From Pseudomonas lijiangensis (GTDB taxonomy: Bacteria > Pseudomonadota > Gammaproteobacteria > Pseudomonadales > Pseudomonadaceae): DNA of 64,000 bases. This document shows positions 16,590 to 24,714 of this stretch, in pieces. The stretch is taken from NCBI RefSeq assembly GCF_018968705.1, contig NZ_CP076668.1, positions 2,553,001 to 2,617,000 of the forward strand. Direction: 5' to 3'. The translations under genes were made by a program, and so were the position numbers. Every line of letters starts with the position of its first letter. Positions within the stretch are counted from its first letter, which is position 1. The notes under the pieces were generated by a model that saw only the letters and a program-made list of their open reading frames with translations, was not told the origin of the DNA and did no database searches.

Positions 16590-18044
16590 ATGAAGACCAT
16601 TGAGCCATTCCAGCAGGGGCGTGTCTTCGAGACGGACCTGCCTGCACGACTGGATCGGCTGCCGTGGGGCCGTTTTCATACTCTGCTGGTAATAGCCCTG
16701 GGGATCACCTGGCTGCTCGACGGTCTTGAAGTGACCCTGGCCGGTTCCGTCGCGGGCGCTCTGAAAGACAGCCCGGTTCTCAACCTCTCCAACAGCGATA
16801 TCGGCCTGGCAGGTGCGGTGTATATCGCCGGTGCGGTGCTGGGAGCGCTGTTCTTCGGCTGGCTGACCGACCGTCTCGGGCGTCGCAAACTGTTTTTCAT
16901 CACCTTGCTGCTGTATGTAGGGGCCACAGCCGCCACAGCGTTTTCATTCAACCTGTGGAGCTTCCTGCTGTTTCGCTTTTTGACCGGCATGGGCATTGGC
17001 GGTGAATACACCGCGATCAATTCGACCATTCAGGAGTTCACGCCCGCGCGCTATCGAGGCTGGGTGGACCTGAGTATCAACGGGACGTTCTGGCTGGGCG
17101 CAGCCCTGGGGGCCGGCGGTTCTATCCTTTTGCTGGACCCGCAGTGGCTGGGTGGTGAAGCGGGCTGGCGGCTGTGTTTCGGCATTGGCGCCATTCTGGG
17201 GCTGTTTATCCTGCTGATGCGTCTCTGGTTGCCGGAAAGCCCGCGCTGGCTGCTGATTCATGACCGGCCCGAGGAAGCCAGGCGTATCGTCGAGCAGATC
17301 GAGGCCGATATGCGTCGTCAGGGGCATGTGCTGCCCGAACCGCAAGGCCCTCCGTTGCGTCTGCAGGCACGGGATCACACGCCGCTGAGGGAAATAGCCC
17401 GAACCCTGCTGGTGACCTTCCGCCAGCGTTCGCTGGTCGGGCTGACCCTGTTGACGGCCCAGGCCTTTTTCTACAACGCGATTTTCTTTACCTACGCTCT
17501 GGTGCTCACCGAGTTTTATGGCGTCCCGTCAGCACAGGTGGGCTGGTATGTGTTGCCCCTGGCCCTGGGTAATTTCTGCGGGCCGTTGCTGCTGGGGAGG
17601 CTGTTCGATGTCATCGGTCGGCGGATCATGATCAGCTTCACTTACGCAATTGCCGGCGTACTGCTGACCATCAGTGGCTATCTGTTCGCAGAGGGGCTGC
17701 TGGATGTAAGGCAGCAGGCCATTGCCTGGATGGTGATTTTCTTTTTTGCTTCGGCCGCTGCCAGCTCTGCCTACCTGACAGTGTCGGAAACCTTCCCGCT
17801 GGAGATTCGTGCCCTGGCCATCGCGGTGTTCTATGCCTTCGGCACGGGCCTGGGAGGCATCATCGGTCCGACGCTGTTCGGCCAGTTGATTGAAACTCAG
17901 GATCGCGACAATGTGCTGATCGGCTATCTGATCGGCGCGGGCCTGATGATGATCGCCGCTCTGGTGCAGGCCATCTGGGGCGCTGCCGCTGAGCGCAAGT
18001 CGCTGGAGGAGGTGGCCCGGCCTCTGTCTCAGGTCAGGGGTTAG
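16590..18044 (+). CDS. MFS transporter, sugar/aromatic-acid porter type
   Basis: 484 residues with about 12 membrane helices. The motif GWLTDRLGRRKLFF after helix 2 is the MFS signature. RFLTGMGIGGEYTAINSTIQEFTPARYRG and LPESPRWLL mark the sugar-porter/AAHS-like branch, and a second copy of the signature appears as GRLFDVIGRRIMI. The ATG at 16590 is chosen over a GTG 12 bases upstream. Substrate unknown; it probably imports an organic acid or sugar. It converges with and overlaps by 11 bases the small gene on the other strand. Confidence 0.85.
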   Translation: MKTIEPFQQGRVFETDLPARLDRLPWGRFHTLLVIALGITWLLDGLEVTLAGSVAGALKDSPVLNLSNSDIGLAGAVYIAGAVLGALFFGWLTDRLGRRKLFFITLLLYVGATAATAFSFNLWSFLLFRFLTGMGIGGEYTAINSTIQEFTPARYRGWVDLSINGTFWLGAALGAGGSILLLDPQWLGGEAGWRLCFGIGAILGLFILLMRLWLPESPRWLLIHDRPEEARRIVEQIEADMRRQGHVLPEPQGPPLRLQARDHTPLREIARTLLVTFRQRSLVGLTLLTAQAFFYNAIFFTYALVLTEFYGVPSAQVGWYVLPLALGNFCGPLLLGRLFDVIGRRIMISFTYAIAGVLLTISGYLFAEGLLDVRQQAIAWMVIFFFASAAASSAYLTVSETFPLEIRALAIAVFYAFGTGLGGIIGPTLFGQLIETQDRDNVLIGYLIGAGLMMIAALVQAIWGAAAERKSLEEVARPLSQVRG

Positions 18045-18258
18045 GGGATGTCTGATCGATCAGCCTGACGACGCCGCGCAGATCCTGGACCGAAGCCTGC
18101 AAGCCTTCGATCTTGGCACTGACTTCCTGCATTTCAGTCGGGCGAAAGGTGTGCTGCAGGTACATGACGTGGCCTGCCAGATTCATTGACACCTGTTCCA
18201 GATCGTTCGCTGTCCGTTGCAAATACTCCTGAATGTCTTTCAGTGGTTCGATTTGCAC
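18034..18258 (-). CDS. Small hypothetical protein, coiled-coil-like
   Basis: 74 residues, starting GTG at 18256-18258 with GGAG nine bases upstream. It is mostly helical with heptad-like spacing (LKDIQEYLQRTANDLEQVSMNLAGHVMYL split by short turns), and has no Cys, signal or membrane segment. It resembles small Pseudomonas proteins of unknown function. Its 3' end overlaps the MFS stop by 11 bases in convergent orientation. No function can be assigned. Confidence 0.6.
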   Translation of the reverse strand: MQIEPLKDIQEYLQRTANDLEQVSMNLAGHVMYLQHTFRPTEMQEVSAKIEGLQASVQDLRGVVRLIDQTSPNP

Positions 18259-18374
18259 CAGCTTCTACTCCGGCAGTTTCGTGCCAATGGTTTGATTGAG
18301 CCCTGTTCCCTGGAATGTGTATGGTCCTTATATCGGCAATGGTGGCATTGTGCTTTAGTTTATTTGTCAAAAAC

Positions 18375-18569
18375 TTACTGCTCGTCGGATTCCGAATAAG
18401 AATCCAGTAATTGAGCCAGCGCACGGGTGCGTTCCAGGCCACTGGTGGTGGACATGATCTGTGCCACGGCTTCAATGGCGTCTGCTTTGGCAGCAGCGCG
18501 CTCGGCATCGGTGTTATTGGGCGTGGCGTCCTGCGCGGCTTCAATAATCGATTGCTCAAAGGTGTTCAT
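18375..18569 (-). CDS. Small acidic alpha-helical hypothetical protein
   Basis: 64 residues, rich in Ala, Glu and Asp (NTDAERAAAKADAIEAVAQIM), ending DSYSESDEQ. No signal peptide or known motif. It lies 116 bases upstream of the 74-residue gene in the same direction, so the two may be expressed together. Coding status is supported by third-position GC and a clean ATG, but the ribosome-binding site is weak. Confidence 0.55.
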   Translation of the reverse strand: MNTFEQSIIEAAQDATPNNTDAERAAAKADAIEAVAQIMSTTSGLERTRALAQLLDSYSESDEQ

Positions 18570-18639
18570 GGTTCTCGCTCTTTGGGGGCAGATGTCTTTG
18601 ATACCGACAGCGGTCCGTTATTTCAAGTTGCACGCTGGC

Positions 18640-19110
18640 TCAGTCTCCCTCGTAGGGGAAATCCTGCAGGGTCTGTACCAGCGACACGTCGTCCGGTCCC
18701 TGAAGGTTGTCCAGTACCCAGCATTGGCCGCCCGGGTTCCTGGCCAGCAGCAGGCGAGTGCTCTGGGTGCTTGCGCCGAGCGGATAAACCATCTCGACCA
18801 CGGCCTGTTTGTCTGAGCTGGACACCAGCTTCCACTCGGTCGCCTGGATGACCTCGTTATCCTGGGTTCCGGTCCACGGATCGGCGCTGATCGCGCATTG
18901 ATCGCCCGGCTGCTGGCAACTCCAGTCCTTCTTCAGCAGGCCCAGCAAGTTCTTGGACAGATACTCCGGTCCACCTTTGCCACTGACATAGAAATCATGG
19001 TGATTGGTGTAGATCCAGCGTGCCGTATCGACCGGAGTGCCAGCAGGGCAGGCGGCCTGAACGGCGGTTGAAAATACACAGGCAAGAACGATGGCAAGCG
19101 ATCTGGACAT
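18640..19110 (-). CDS. Exported hypothetical protein
   Basis: 156 residues from the ATG at 19108-19110, which begins a good Sec signal (MSRSLAIVLACVFSTAVQA, cleavage before ACPAG). An earlier in-frame start would put a poor sequence before the signal. The mature part has four Cys, consistent with periplasmic disulfides, and ends DFPYEGD. It contains TARWIYTNHHDFYV and LLLARNPGGQCWVLDN, a pattern of small periplasmic proteins that I cannot place in a named family with certainty. Confidence 0.7.
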   Translation of the reverse strand: MSRSLAIVLACVFSTAVQAACPAGTPVDTARWIYTNHHDFYVSGKGGPEYLSKNLLGLLKKDWSCQQPGDQCAISADPWTGTQDNEVIQATEWKLVSSSDKQAVVEMVYPLGASTQSTRLLLARNPGGQCWVLDNLQGPDDVSLVQTLQDFPYEGD

Positions 19111-19256
19111 GGAACGAAACTCGGTAAATGGGCAGTCGATGAAGATGTAACGCTGATGACACACATTTGGAGGCCAAGCGCGGGAAAAAGCAATGGTTTT
19201 GGCTGCCCAAATGGCTATCGGGCCCAGATTGATCCGGTCCGATCATGTCTGTGGGC

Positions 19257-19883
19257 TTAGCGGGCCAGCATCGATACGGCGGCCATCACCATGATTGCCG
19301 CTGCACCGCGAAACAGCTTTCGCTGAGCGGACTGGCCTGAGAGTAAATGGCGGATTCGGACGGCTGCGAGAATGAATAGCGCTCCGACAGCCAGCAGCAC
19401 CAGGACGGTAAGCGGAACCAGCACCAGCGCCCAGGTCTTTAACGAGACAGCGTCCAGATTGATGGCCAGCGGCAGAAGCGCCAGGTAGAAGGCGATGGTT
19501 TTCGGATTGCTCAGCGTGATGGTCAGCCCGGAGAGGGCTGCGGACAGCAGCTCCTTCTTTGCGGTTTTCTTGTCTGGCGCCATGGCCTGATGGTCGGCGA
19601 ACCAGAACTGCCAGGCCAGATAGCAGAGATACAGGGCCGCGCCCCAGCGCACCAGCTGAAACAGCGCGTTGAAGTGCTCGGCGATGAGTGCCAGCCCGAA
19701 GACTGCAAACGACAGGTAGGTCAAGTCACCCAGGATCAGCCCGCACAGCAGGCAAAAGCCTGAAAGCGTGCCGCCACTGACACTGCGCGCTACCAGCGCT
19801 GCCATACCGGGGCCGGGAATGGCGGCGGCAATGCCCAGGGCGGCCGCATAAGTCAGTATTTGGGTCATATCCAGCATGTTCAT
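19257..19883 (-). CDS. LysE/RhtB-family amino acid exporter
   Basis: 208 residues with about six membrane helices. The N-terminal AAAIPGPGMAALVARSVSGG is the LysE/RhtB signature with conserved PGP. The region TITLSNPKTIAFYLALLP is the second family motif. It exports an amino acid or analogue across the inner membrane. It is divergent from an Lrp-type regulator gene 159 bases away, a common arrangement in which the regulator senses the exported amino acid. The specific substrate is unknown. Confidence 0.88.
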   Translation of the reverse strand: MNMLDMTQILTYAAALGIAAAIPGPGMAALVARSVSGGTLSGFCLLCGLILGDLTYLSFAVFGLALIAEHFNALFQLVRWGAALYLCYLAWQFWFADHQAMAPDKKTAKKELLSAALSGLTITLSNPKTIAFYLALLPLAINLDAVSLKTWALVLVPLTVLVLLAVGALFILAAVRIRHLLSGQSAQRKLFRGAAAIMVMAAVSMLAR

Positions 19884-20042
19884 CTCCTGAAGGGGGCGTG
19901 CCTGTAATCCGTTCCTCGAAGTCGTGTCGCTTCGAGGTCGAAAAATGCTACGTCCTTCACTCAGGGAAAACTTGTCTGTTTTTATTGCGTGTTACGCTGA
20001 AACAGGTAGAAGCTACCTGTTTGATATCAAAATGTGGAATTT

Positions 20043-20525
20043 ATGACCGATCAAGCGCTGAGTCTGACTGATGCCCGAATTCTCACGGCTTTGCAGCAGG
20101 ATGGCAGGGTCACCAACCAGACCCTGGCCGATCAGCTCGGTATGTCGGCTTCACCCTGCTGGCGCCGGGTAAAGCAACTGGAAGAGCATCGCTACATCCT
20201 GAGTTACAAGGCGGTGCTTGACCGACGCAAGATCGGGCTTGGTGTCATGGTGTTCATACGGGTCAGTATCGACTGCCATGGCGAGCCCGAAGCGAAGAGG
20301 TTCGAGCAGGAGGTCATGCAACTGGAGGATGTGGTGGCGTGTTACAGCATCGGTGGCGATGCGGATTTCCTGTTGCAGGTGGTGGCGCGGGATCTGGATT
20401 CGTTTGCCGACTTTGCCATGACCACCATCCGGCGGTTACCTGGCATCAAGGAAATGCAGAGCATGTTCGTGCTCAAGGAGATCAAGCCTTTCGTATCCTT
20501 CCCGGTCAAAGGCCCTCAAGCCTGA
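20043..20525 (+). CDS. Lrp/AsnC-family transcriptional regulator
   Basis: 160 residues from the ATG at 20043; a GTG nine bases upstream is possible. The N-terminal HTH (about 9-60: DARILTALQQDGRVTNQTLADQLGMSASPCWRRVKQLE) is followed by the ligand-binding RAM domain (about 70-150: GGDADFLLQVVARDLDSF). It probably controls the divergent LysE-type exporter in response to an amino acid. Confidence 0.9.
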   Translation: MTDQALSLTDARILTALQQDGRVTNQTLADQLGMSASPCWRRVKQLEEHRYILSYKAVLDRRKIGLGVMVFIRVSIDCHGEPEAKRFEQEVMQLEDVVACYSIGGDADFLLQVVARDLDSFADFAMTTIRRLPGIKEMQSMFVLKEIKPFVSFPVKGPQA

Positions 20526-20545
20526 GGGCGTTTGCTCTGACCGTT

Positions 20546-20842
20546 TCATCTCGGTGCTTCGACAATCTCCAGGACTTTGCCGGTACTGATCTGCACAAGG
20601 GCGTATTTGTCCTGAATGCGTACCCACTGGCTATTGGTGCCCGGTGACTTCAGGCCTTTGGCTTTCCAGTCGTCCATGGCGGCCTTGGAACTCTGGAATC
20701 GTTGAGGCACCAGTGAGCCGACGTCCAGTTCCTGGTAGGTGGTGCTGGGCGCTTCTACCCGTTGTGCCGCCTGAGCGGGCAGGGTAGTGATGGCGAAGCA
20801 GCCCAGCAGTGCCATGCAGGCGGTCAATGATTTGCTGTTCAT
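20546..20842 (-). CDS. RcnB-family periplasmic protein, copy 1
   Basis: 98 residues with a Sec signal (MNSKSLTACMALLGCFA..., cleavage near PAQAAQ). The mature domain has VGSLVPQRFQ and the WVRIQDKYALVQISTGKVLEIV pattern of RcnB-type proteins, linked in Escherichia coli to nickel/cobalt homeostasis. A GGGAG ribosome-binding site precedes the ATG. It is the second of two tandem paralogues, 71 bases apart. The start context and signal are almost identical in both, which points to recent duplication. The metal role is family knowledge only. Confidence 0.82.
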   Translation of the reverse strand: MNSKSLTACMALLGCFAITTLPAQAAQRVEAPSTTYQELDVGSLVPQRFQSSKAAMDDWKAKGLKSPGTNSQWVRIQDKYALVQISTGKVLEIVEAPR

Positions 20843-20913
20843 GTCAGGCTCCCGGTCCGTTGAATGGTGGTTTTATGCACCGGGAGTCTCTACATTGCAA
20901 ATCATTCGTTGGG

Positions 20914-21213
20914 TTACTTCTTCGAGACAGGAACGATATCGACGATCTGCCCATTGGTGATCTGCACGCGGACATATTTGTCATTGATCCGCACCCACTG
21001 GCTTTCTTTGGCGGGCTCGGCGAGGCCTTTGCTTTTCCAGTCGGTGATGGCAGCGTCGGGGCGCTGGAATTGCTGCGGGGCCCGTGAGCCCAGTTCCAGT
21101 TCGTGCATGTTGTCTGCGGACTCTTCGACTTTCTGCTCCGCCTGTACAGGCAGGCTGGTGAAAGAGAAGCAGCCCAGCAGGGCCATGCAGGCGATCAACG
21201 ATTTGCTGTTCAT
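20914..21213 (-). CDS. RcnB-family periplasmic protein, copy 2
   Basis: 99 residues, a paralogue of the adjacent 98-residue gene: same signal start (MNSKSLIACMALLGCF), then LGSRAPQQFQRPDAAITDWKSKGL and WVRINDKYVRVQITNGQIVDIV. The mature parts differ at many positions while the signal peptides are nearly identical. GGGAG lies about nine bases before the ATG. Upstream is the quinone reductase gene, ending 98 bases away on the same strand. Confidence 0.82.
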   Translation of the reverse strand: MNSKSLIACMALLGCFSFTSLPVQAEQKVEESADNMHELELGSRAPQQFQRPDAAITDWKSKGLAEPAKESQWVRINDKYVRVQITNGQIVDIVPVSKK

Positions 21214-21311
21214 GTCAGAGACTCCCAGTCTATTGATTCATGGCTTTATGCCGGTTGCATAGACTGGGACCCTGAGTGCTGCAAAACATTCGATTGGATA
21301 TGACGCCCCGA

Positions 21312-22169
21312 TTATCCAGCCAGTGCAGCTGCAATGCTGACCGACACCGGCGTGGTGGCGCGGCCTATGAGCGTGCTGAGCTGACGGCTGTCATCGTAGA
21401 GTGCGCCTTTGGATGCGCCGCTGTCGGAGTCGGCCAGCAAGTGAGCAATCGGTTGGGGTAAACCGGCGTTTTCCAGTGCGCCTTGATAATCGGCCTGTGT
21501 GAGGTTCACGTAAGGCAGGGTTTTGCCACTCTGTTGCGACAGCTGTGCGGCGAAGTCGGTCAGGGTGTAGGACTCATCGCCAGCCAGCTCGTAGACACGG
21601 CCTGCCTGGTTCTCGTTTGAAGTCAGCACCACTGCGGCGGCTTCTGCGTAGTCCTGGCGGCTTGCCGAACTGATGCGGCCATCGCCCGCGCAACCATAGA
21701 CCGAGCCGAGGCCCAGGGCTGCAGGGATGCCTGCGGTGTAGTTTTCGTGATACCAGCCGTTGCGCAGAATAACGCTGGGTACACCGCTGTCGCGCAAGGC
21801 GCTTTCGGTTTCGGTGTGCTCTTGTGCCAGACCCAATACGGAAGTATCGGCATGGAGAAGGCTGGTGTAGGCTAGCAATTTGACATCGGCGCGTTTGGCG
21901 GCTTCGATCACGGCCTTATGCTGTGGCAGACGTTGGCCTACTTCGCTGGACGAGATCAGCAGCACCTTGTGCGCACCGGCCAGGGCAGCGTCGAGCGTAG
22001 AAGGCTGCGAATAGTCCGCATGGCGGATCTGCACGCCCAGTGCCGCGAGGTCGGCGGCTTTTTCCGGGCTGCGTACAGCCGCGACGATCTGTGAAGACGG
22101 AACGCGCTTGAGCAGTTGTTCAATGACGAGGCGGCCAAGCTGGCCGGTAGCACCTGTGACGACGATCAT
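21312..22169 (-). CDS. NmrA-like NAD(P)H:quinone oxidoreductase (QorB/YtfG type)
   Basis: 285 residues from the ATG at 22167-22169, with AAAGGG eight bases upstream. The N-terminal MIVVTGATGQLGRLVIEQL is the atypical-SDR NmrA Rossmann motif. It continues with the YtfG-like pattern LLISSSEVGQRLPQHKAVIEAAKRADVK. These enzymes reduce quinones with NADPH. The divergent gene encodes an HxlR-type repressor, the ytfG-ytfH arrangement seen in many bacteria. A 12-base near-palindrome in the shared promoter is a candidate operator. Confidence 0.88.
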   Translation of the reverse strand: MIVVTGATGQLGRLVIEQLLKRVPSSQIVAAVRSPEKAADLAALGVQIRHADYSQPSTLDAALAGAHKVLLISSSEVGQRLPQHKAVIEAAKRADVKLLAYTSLLHADTSVLGLAQEHTETESALRDSGVPSVILRNGWYHENYTAGIPAALGLGSVYGCAGDGRISSASRQDYAEAAAVVLTSNENQAGRVYELAGDESYTLTDFAAQLSQQSGKTLPYVNLTQADYQGALENAGLPQPIAHLLADSDSGASKGALYDDSRQLSTLIGRATTPVSVSIAAALAG

Positions 22170-22234
22170 GAGTGGACCCTTTAAGCTCATTGAATTGAAG
22201 TGAAAGGCCAGCATAAACTTGAAGCTAACCTTTC

Positions 22235-22246
22235 GTAAGTACTAAC
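22235..22246. promoter_or_regulatory. Candidate operator GTAAGTACTAAC between quinone reductase and HxlR genes
   Basis: This 12-base near-palindrome lies in the 91-base divergent promoter, inside a longer region where ACCTTT and AAAGGT flank it symmetrically (22228-22254). Its position fits autoregulation and repression of the reductase by the HxlR-type protein. Confidence 0.45.
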
Positions 22247-22260
22247 AAAAAGGTAAGTAT

Positions 22261-22683
22261 ATGAGCCATCTTTTGAGCGGGCCCGGAACAGACTCCGAAA
22301 TACCGAGCGCCGTCCCTGGGCGTCAGGGTGAGCTCATGGCCGCCGAGTGCCCGTCACGCAGTGTACTCAGTCATGTGTGCAGCCGCTGGGGGGTATTGGT
22401 GCTGGTGGTGTTGCGCGATGGAACCCATCGTTTCAGCGAGATCCGCCGCAAGATCGGTGGCGTCAGCGAAAAAATGCTCGCTCAGACCCTGCAGAATCTG
22501 GAATACGATGGCTTTGTGGATCGCAAGTCCTTGCCGGTGGTGCCGCCTCATGTCGAGTATCGCCTGACGCCCATGGGCGAGGAGATCGCCCTGCAGGTCG
22601 AGACCATGGCGCGCTGGATAGAAGGCAACATGCCACGCATCATTCAGGCCCGTGAAGCCACGGCCGAGCCGCTGCTGGAGTAG
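22261..22683 (+). CDS. HxlR-family transcriptional regulator (YtfH/QorR type)
   Basis: 140 residues. A winged HTH is visible: SVLSHVCSRWGVLVLVVLRDGTHRF followed by SEIRRKIGGVSEKMLAQTLQNLEYDGFV and the wing VEYRLTPMGEEI. Two Cys (in AAECPSRS and SHVCSRWG) lie at the N-terminal end of the domain, where QorR/YodB-type regulators sense quinones or oxidants. It probably represses the divergent quinone reductase until a reactive quinone modifies the Cys. Confidence 0.88.
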   Translation: MSHLLSGPGTDSEIPSAVPGRQGELMAAECPSRSVLSHVCSRWGVLVLVVLRDGTHRFSEIRRKIGGVSEKMLAQTLQNLEYDGFVDRKSLPVVPPHVEYRLTPMGEEIALQVETMARWIEGNMPRIIQAREATAEPLLE

Positions 22684-22818
22684 TCTCTTCAATGGGGCGT
22701 CTTGCTTCCTCTCGGCAGACAATCCCCTGCAACCCTCAACTTCTTGGTATCGTGCGCGCCGAAATATTTACTTACATGTGTCGCCCGCGCCGTTTGTCAT
22801 TACCGAGAAGCTGTAGAA

Positions 22819-24708
22819 ATGCCCAATCCCATTCCTCTGAAGGATCATGAAACAGAGAGTCGCCTGGTCAATTTGCGTGTAGCGGCCTGTGCGTTGCTGG
22901 TCATTACATTGAGTTGTTGCCTGATTGCTCGCATGTACTTTCTGCAAGTCATCGAGTTCGACTATCACTCCACCATCTCCGAAAACAATCGGGTGCATGT
23001 GCTGCCGATTCCGCCCGAGCGCGGTTTGATCTATGACCGCAATGGTGTGGTGCTGGCCGACAACCGTCCCAGCTTCAATCTGACCCTGACCCGCGAGCGC
23101 GCCAACGACTGGCACAAGGTCATCGACGAGTTGATGAGTATCCTGTCGCTCCCTGACGAGGACCGCATCCTTTTCGAGAAAGAGCTGAAACAGGTGCGTC
23201 ACCCGTTTGAGCCCGCCACTTTGCTCTACGAATTGACCGAAGAGCAGATCGCCTTGTTGGCGGTCAATCAGTTCCGCTTGCCGGGTGTCGATGTGGCGCC
23301 ACAGTTCATTCGCCACTATCCCCTGGGTGCGCACTTTGCTCATTCAATCGGCTATGTCGGGCGGATCAACGAGAAAGAATCCAAGCAACTGGACACCGAT
23401 TACCGTGGCACCCAGTCCATAGGCAAGACCGGCATCGAGCGTTTCTACGAGTCCGAACTGCATGGGCATGTGGGCTATGAAGAAGTCGAGACCAATGCCC
23501 AGGGTCGTGTATTGCGGGTGCTCAAACATACCGATCCGACTCCGGGCAAAAACATCACCCTGAGCCTGGATGTGCATTTGCAGGAAGCGGCCGAGAAGGC
23601 TCTGGGGGACCGGCGTGGTTCGGTGGTGGCGCTGGATCCGGCCACGGGTGAGGTGCTGGCGATGGTCAGCAAACCCAGCTTCGACCCCAATCTGTTCGTG
23701 ACCGGCATCAGCTTCAAGCAGTACGCCGCGCTGCGTGATTCCATCGACCGGCCATTGTTCAACCGGGTATTGCGCGGCCTGTATGCGCCCGGTTCGACGG
23801 TCAAGCCCGAGGTGGCGATTGCCGGGCTTGATACAGGCGTGGTCAATGCTTCGACCCGGGTGTTCGATCCCGGGTATTTCCAGTTGCCGGATTTCGATCA
23901 CAAATACCGTAACTGGAACCACAGCGGCGATGGCTGGGTGGACATGGACACCGCGATCATGCGGTCCAACGACACCTATTTCTACACCCTGGCCCACAAG
24001 CTGGGCATCGACCGCCTGCATGACTACATGGCCATGTTCGGCCTGGGCCAGAAAGTCTCGCTGGACATGTTCGAGGAATCTGCAGGTCTGATGCCTTCGC
24101 GGGAGTGGAAGCGGGCGACGCGCCGTCAGGCCTGGTTCCCCGGCGAAACGGTGATTCTGGGCATTGGCCAGGGTTATATGCAGGTTACGCCGCTGCAACT
24201 GGCTCAGGCGACTTCACTGATTGCCAGCAAGGGCGTCTGGCATCGTCCTCACCTGGCCGTCGAGGTGGGGGATGTGGCACCGGTGGATGAACATCCGATG
24301 CCCAATATCGTGCTGCATGACCCGAACGAATGGAATCAGGTCAATCTGGGCATGCAAATGGTCATGCACGATCCGCGTGGCATTGCCCGTGACGCGGCCA
24401 AGGGCGTGCAGTATCACATCGCAGGCAAGAGCGGCACCGCGCAGGTGGTTGCGATCAAGCAGGGCGAGCGATACAACCGCCTCAAGACGCTGGAGCGCAA
24501 CCGGGACAACGCCTTGTTCGTCGGCTTCGCCCCGGCCGAGCATCCGAAAATCGTGGTTTCCGTCATGATCGAGAACGGCGAGGCGGGTGGTCGGGTTGCG
24601 GGGCCGGTGGTCAGGGAAGTCCTCGATGCCTGGTTGCTGGACGATGCTGGCAAGCTCAAGCCGCAATATGCAGCGCCGGGCAAGGCTGAAGGTCCTCCCC
24701 ATGCGTGA
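22819..24708 (+). CDS. mrdA: Penicillin-binding protein 2 (peptidoglycan D,D-transpeptidase)
   Basis: 629 residues from the ATG at 22819; the upstream in-frame extension looks non-coding. One membrane anchor (about 18-40) is followed by the PBP dimerisation domain and the transpeptidase domain. The catalytic motifs are STVK (S326), SND (S383) and KSGT (K537). PBP2 cross-links peptidoglycan with the elongasome in the periplasm. The usual rodA, mltB/rlpA and dacA neighbours are absent, so this is likely a second mrdA copy, as known in several pseudomonads. It converges with an MFS gene six bases away. Confidence 0.92.
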   Translation: MPNPIPLKDHETESRLVNLRVAACALLVITLSCCLIARMYFLQVIEFDYHSTISENNRVHVLPIPPERGLIYDRNGVVLADNRPSFNLTLTRERANDWHKVIDELMSILSLPDEDRILFEKELKQVRHPFEPATLLYELTEEQIALLAVNQFRLPGVDVAPQFIRHYPLGAHFAHSIGYVGRINEKESKQLDTDYRGTQSIGKTGIERFYESELHGHVGYEEVETNAQGRVLRVLKHTDPTPGKNITLSLDVHLQEAAEKALGDRRGSVVALDPATGEVLAMVSKPSFDPNLFVTGISFKQYAALRDSIDRPLFNRVLRGLYAPGSTVKPEVAIAGLDTGVVNASTRVFDPGYFQLPDFDHKYRNWNHSGDGWVDMDTAIMRSNDTYFYTLAHKLGIDRLHDYMAMFGLGQKVSLDMFEESAGLMPSREWKRATRRQAWFPGETVILGIGQGYMQVTPLQLAQATSLIASKGVWHRPHLAVEVGDVAPVDEHPMPNIVLHDPNEWNQVNLGMQMVMHDPRGIARDAAKGVQYHIAGKSGTAQVVAIKQGERYNRLKTLERNRDNALFVGFAPAEHPKIVVSVMIENGEAGGRVAGPVVREVLDAWLLDDAGKLKPQYAAPGKAEGPPHA

Positions 24709-24714
24709 GGATGT

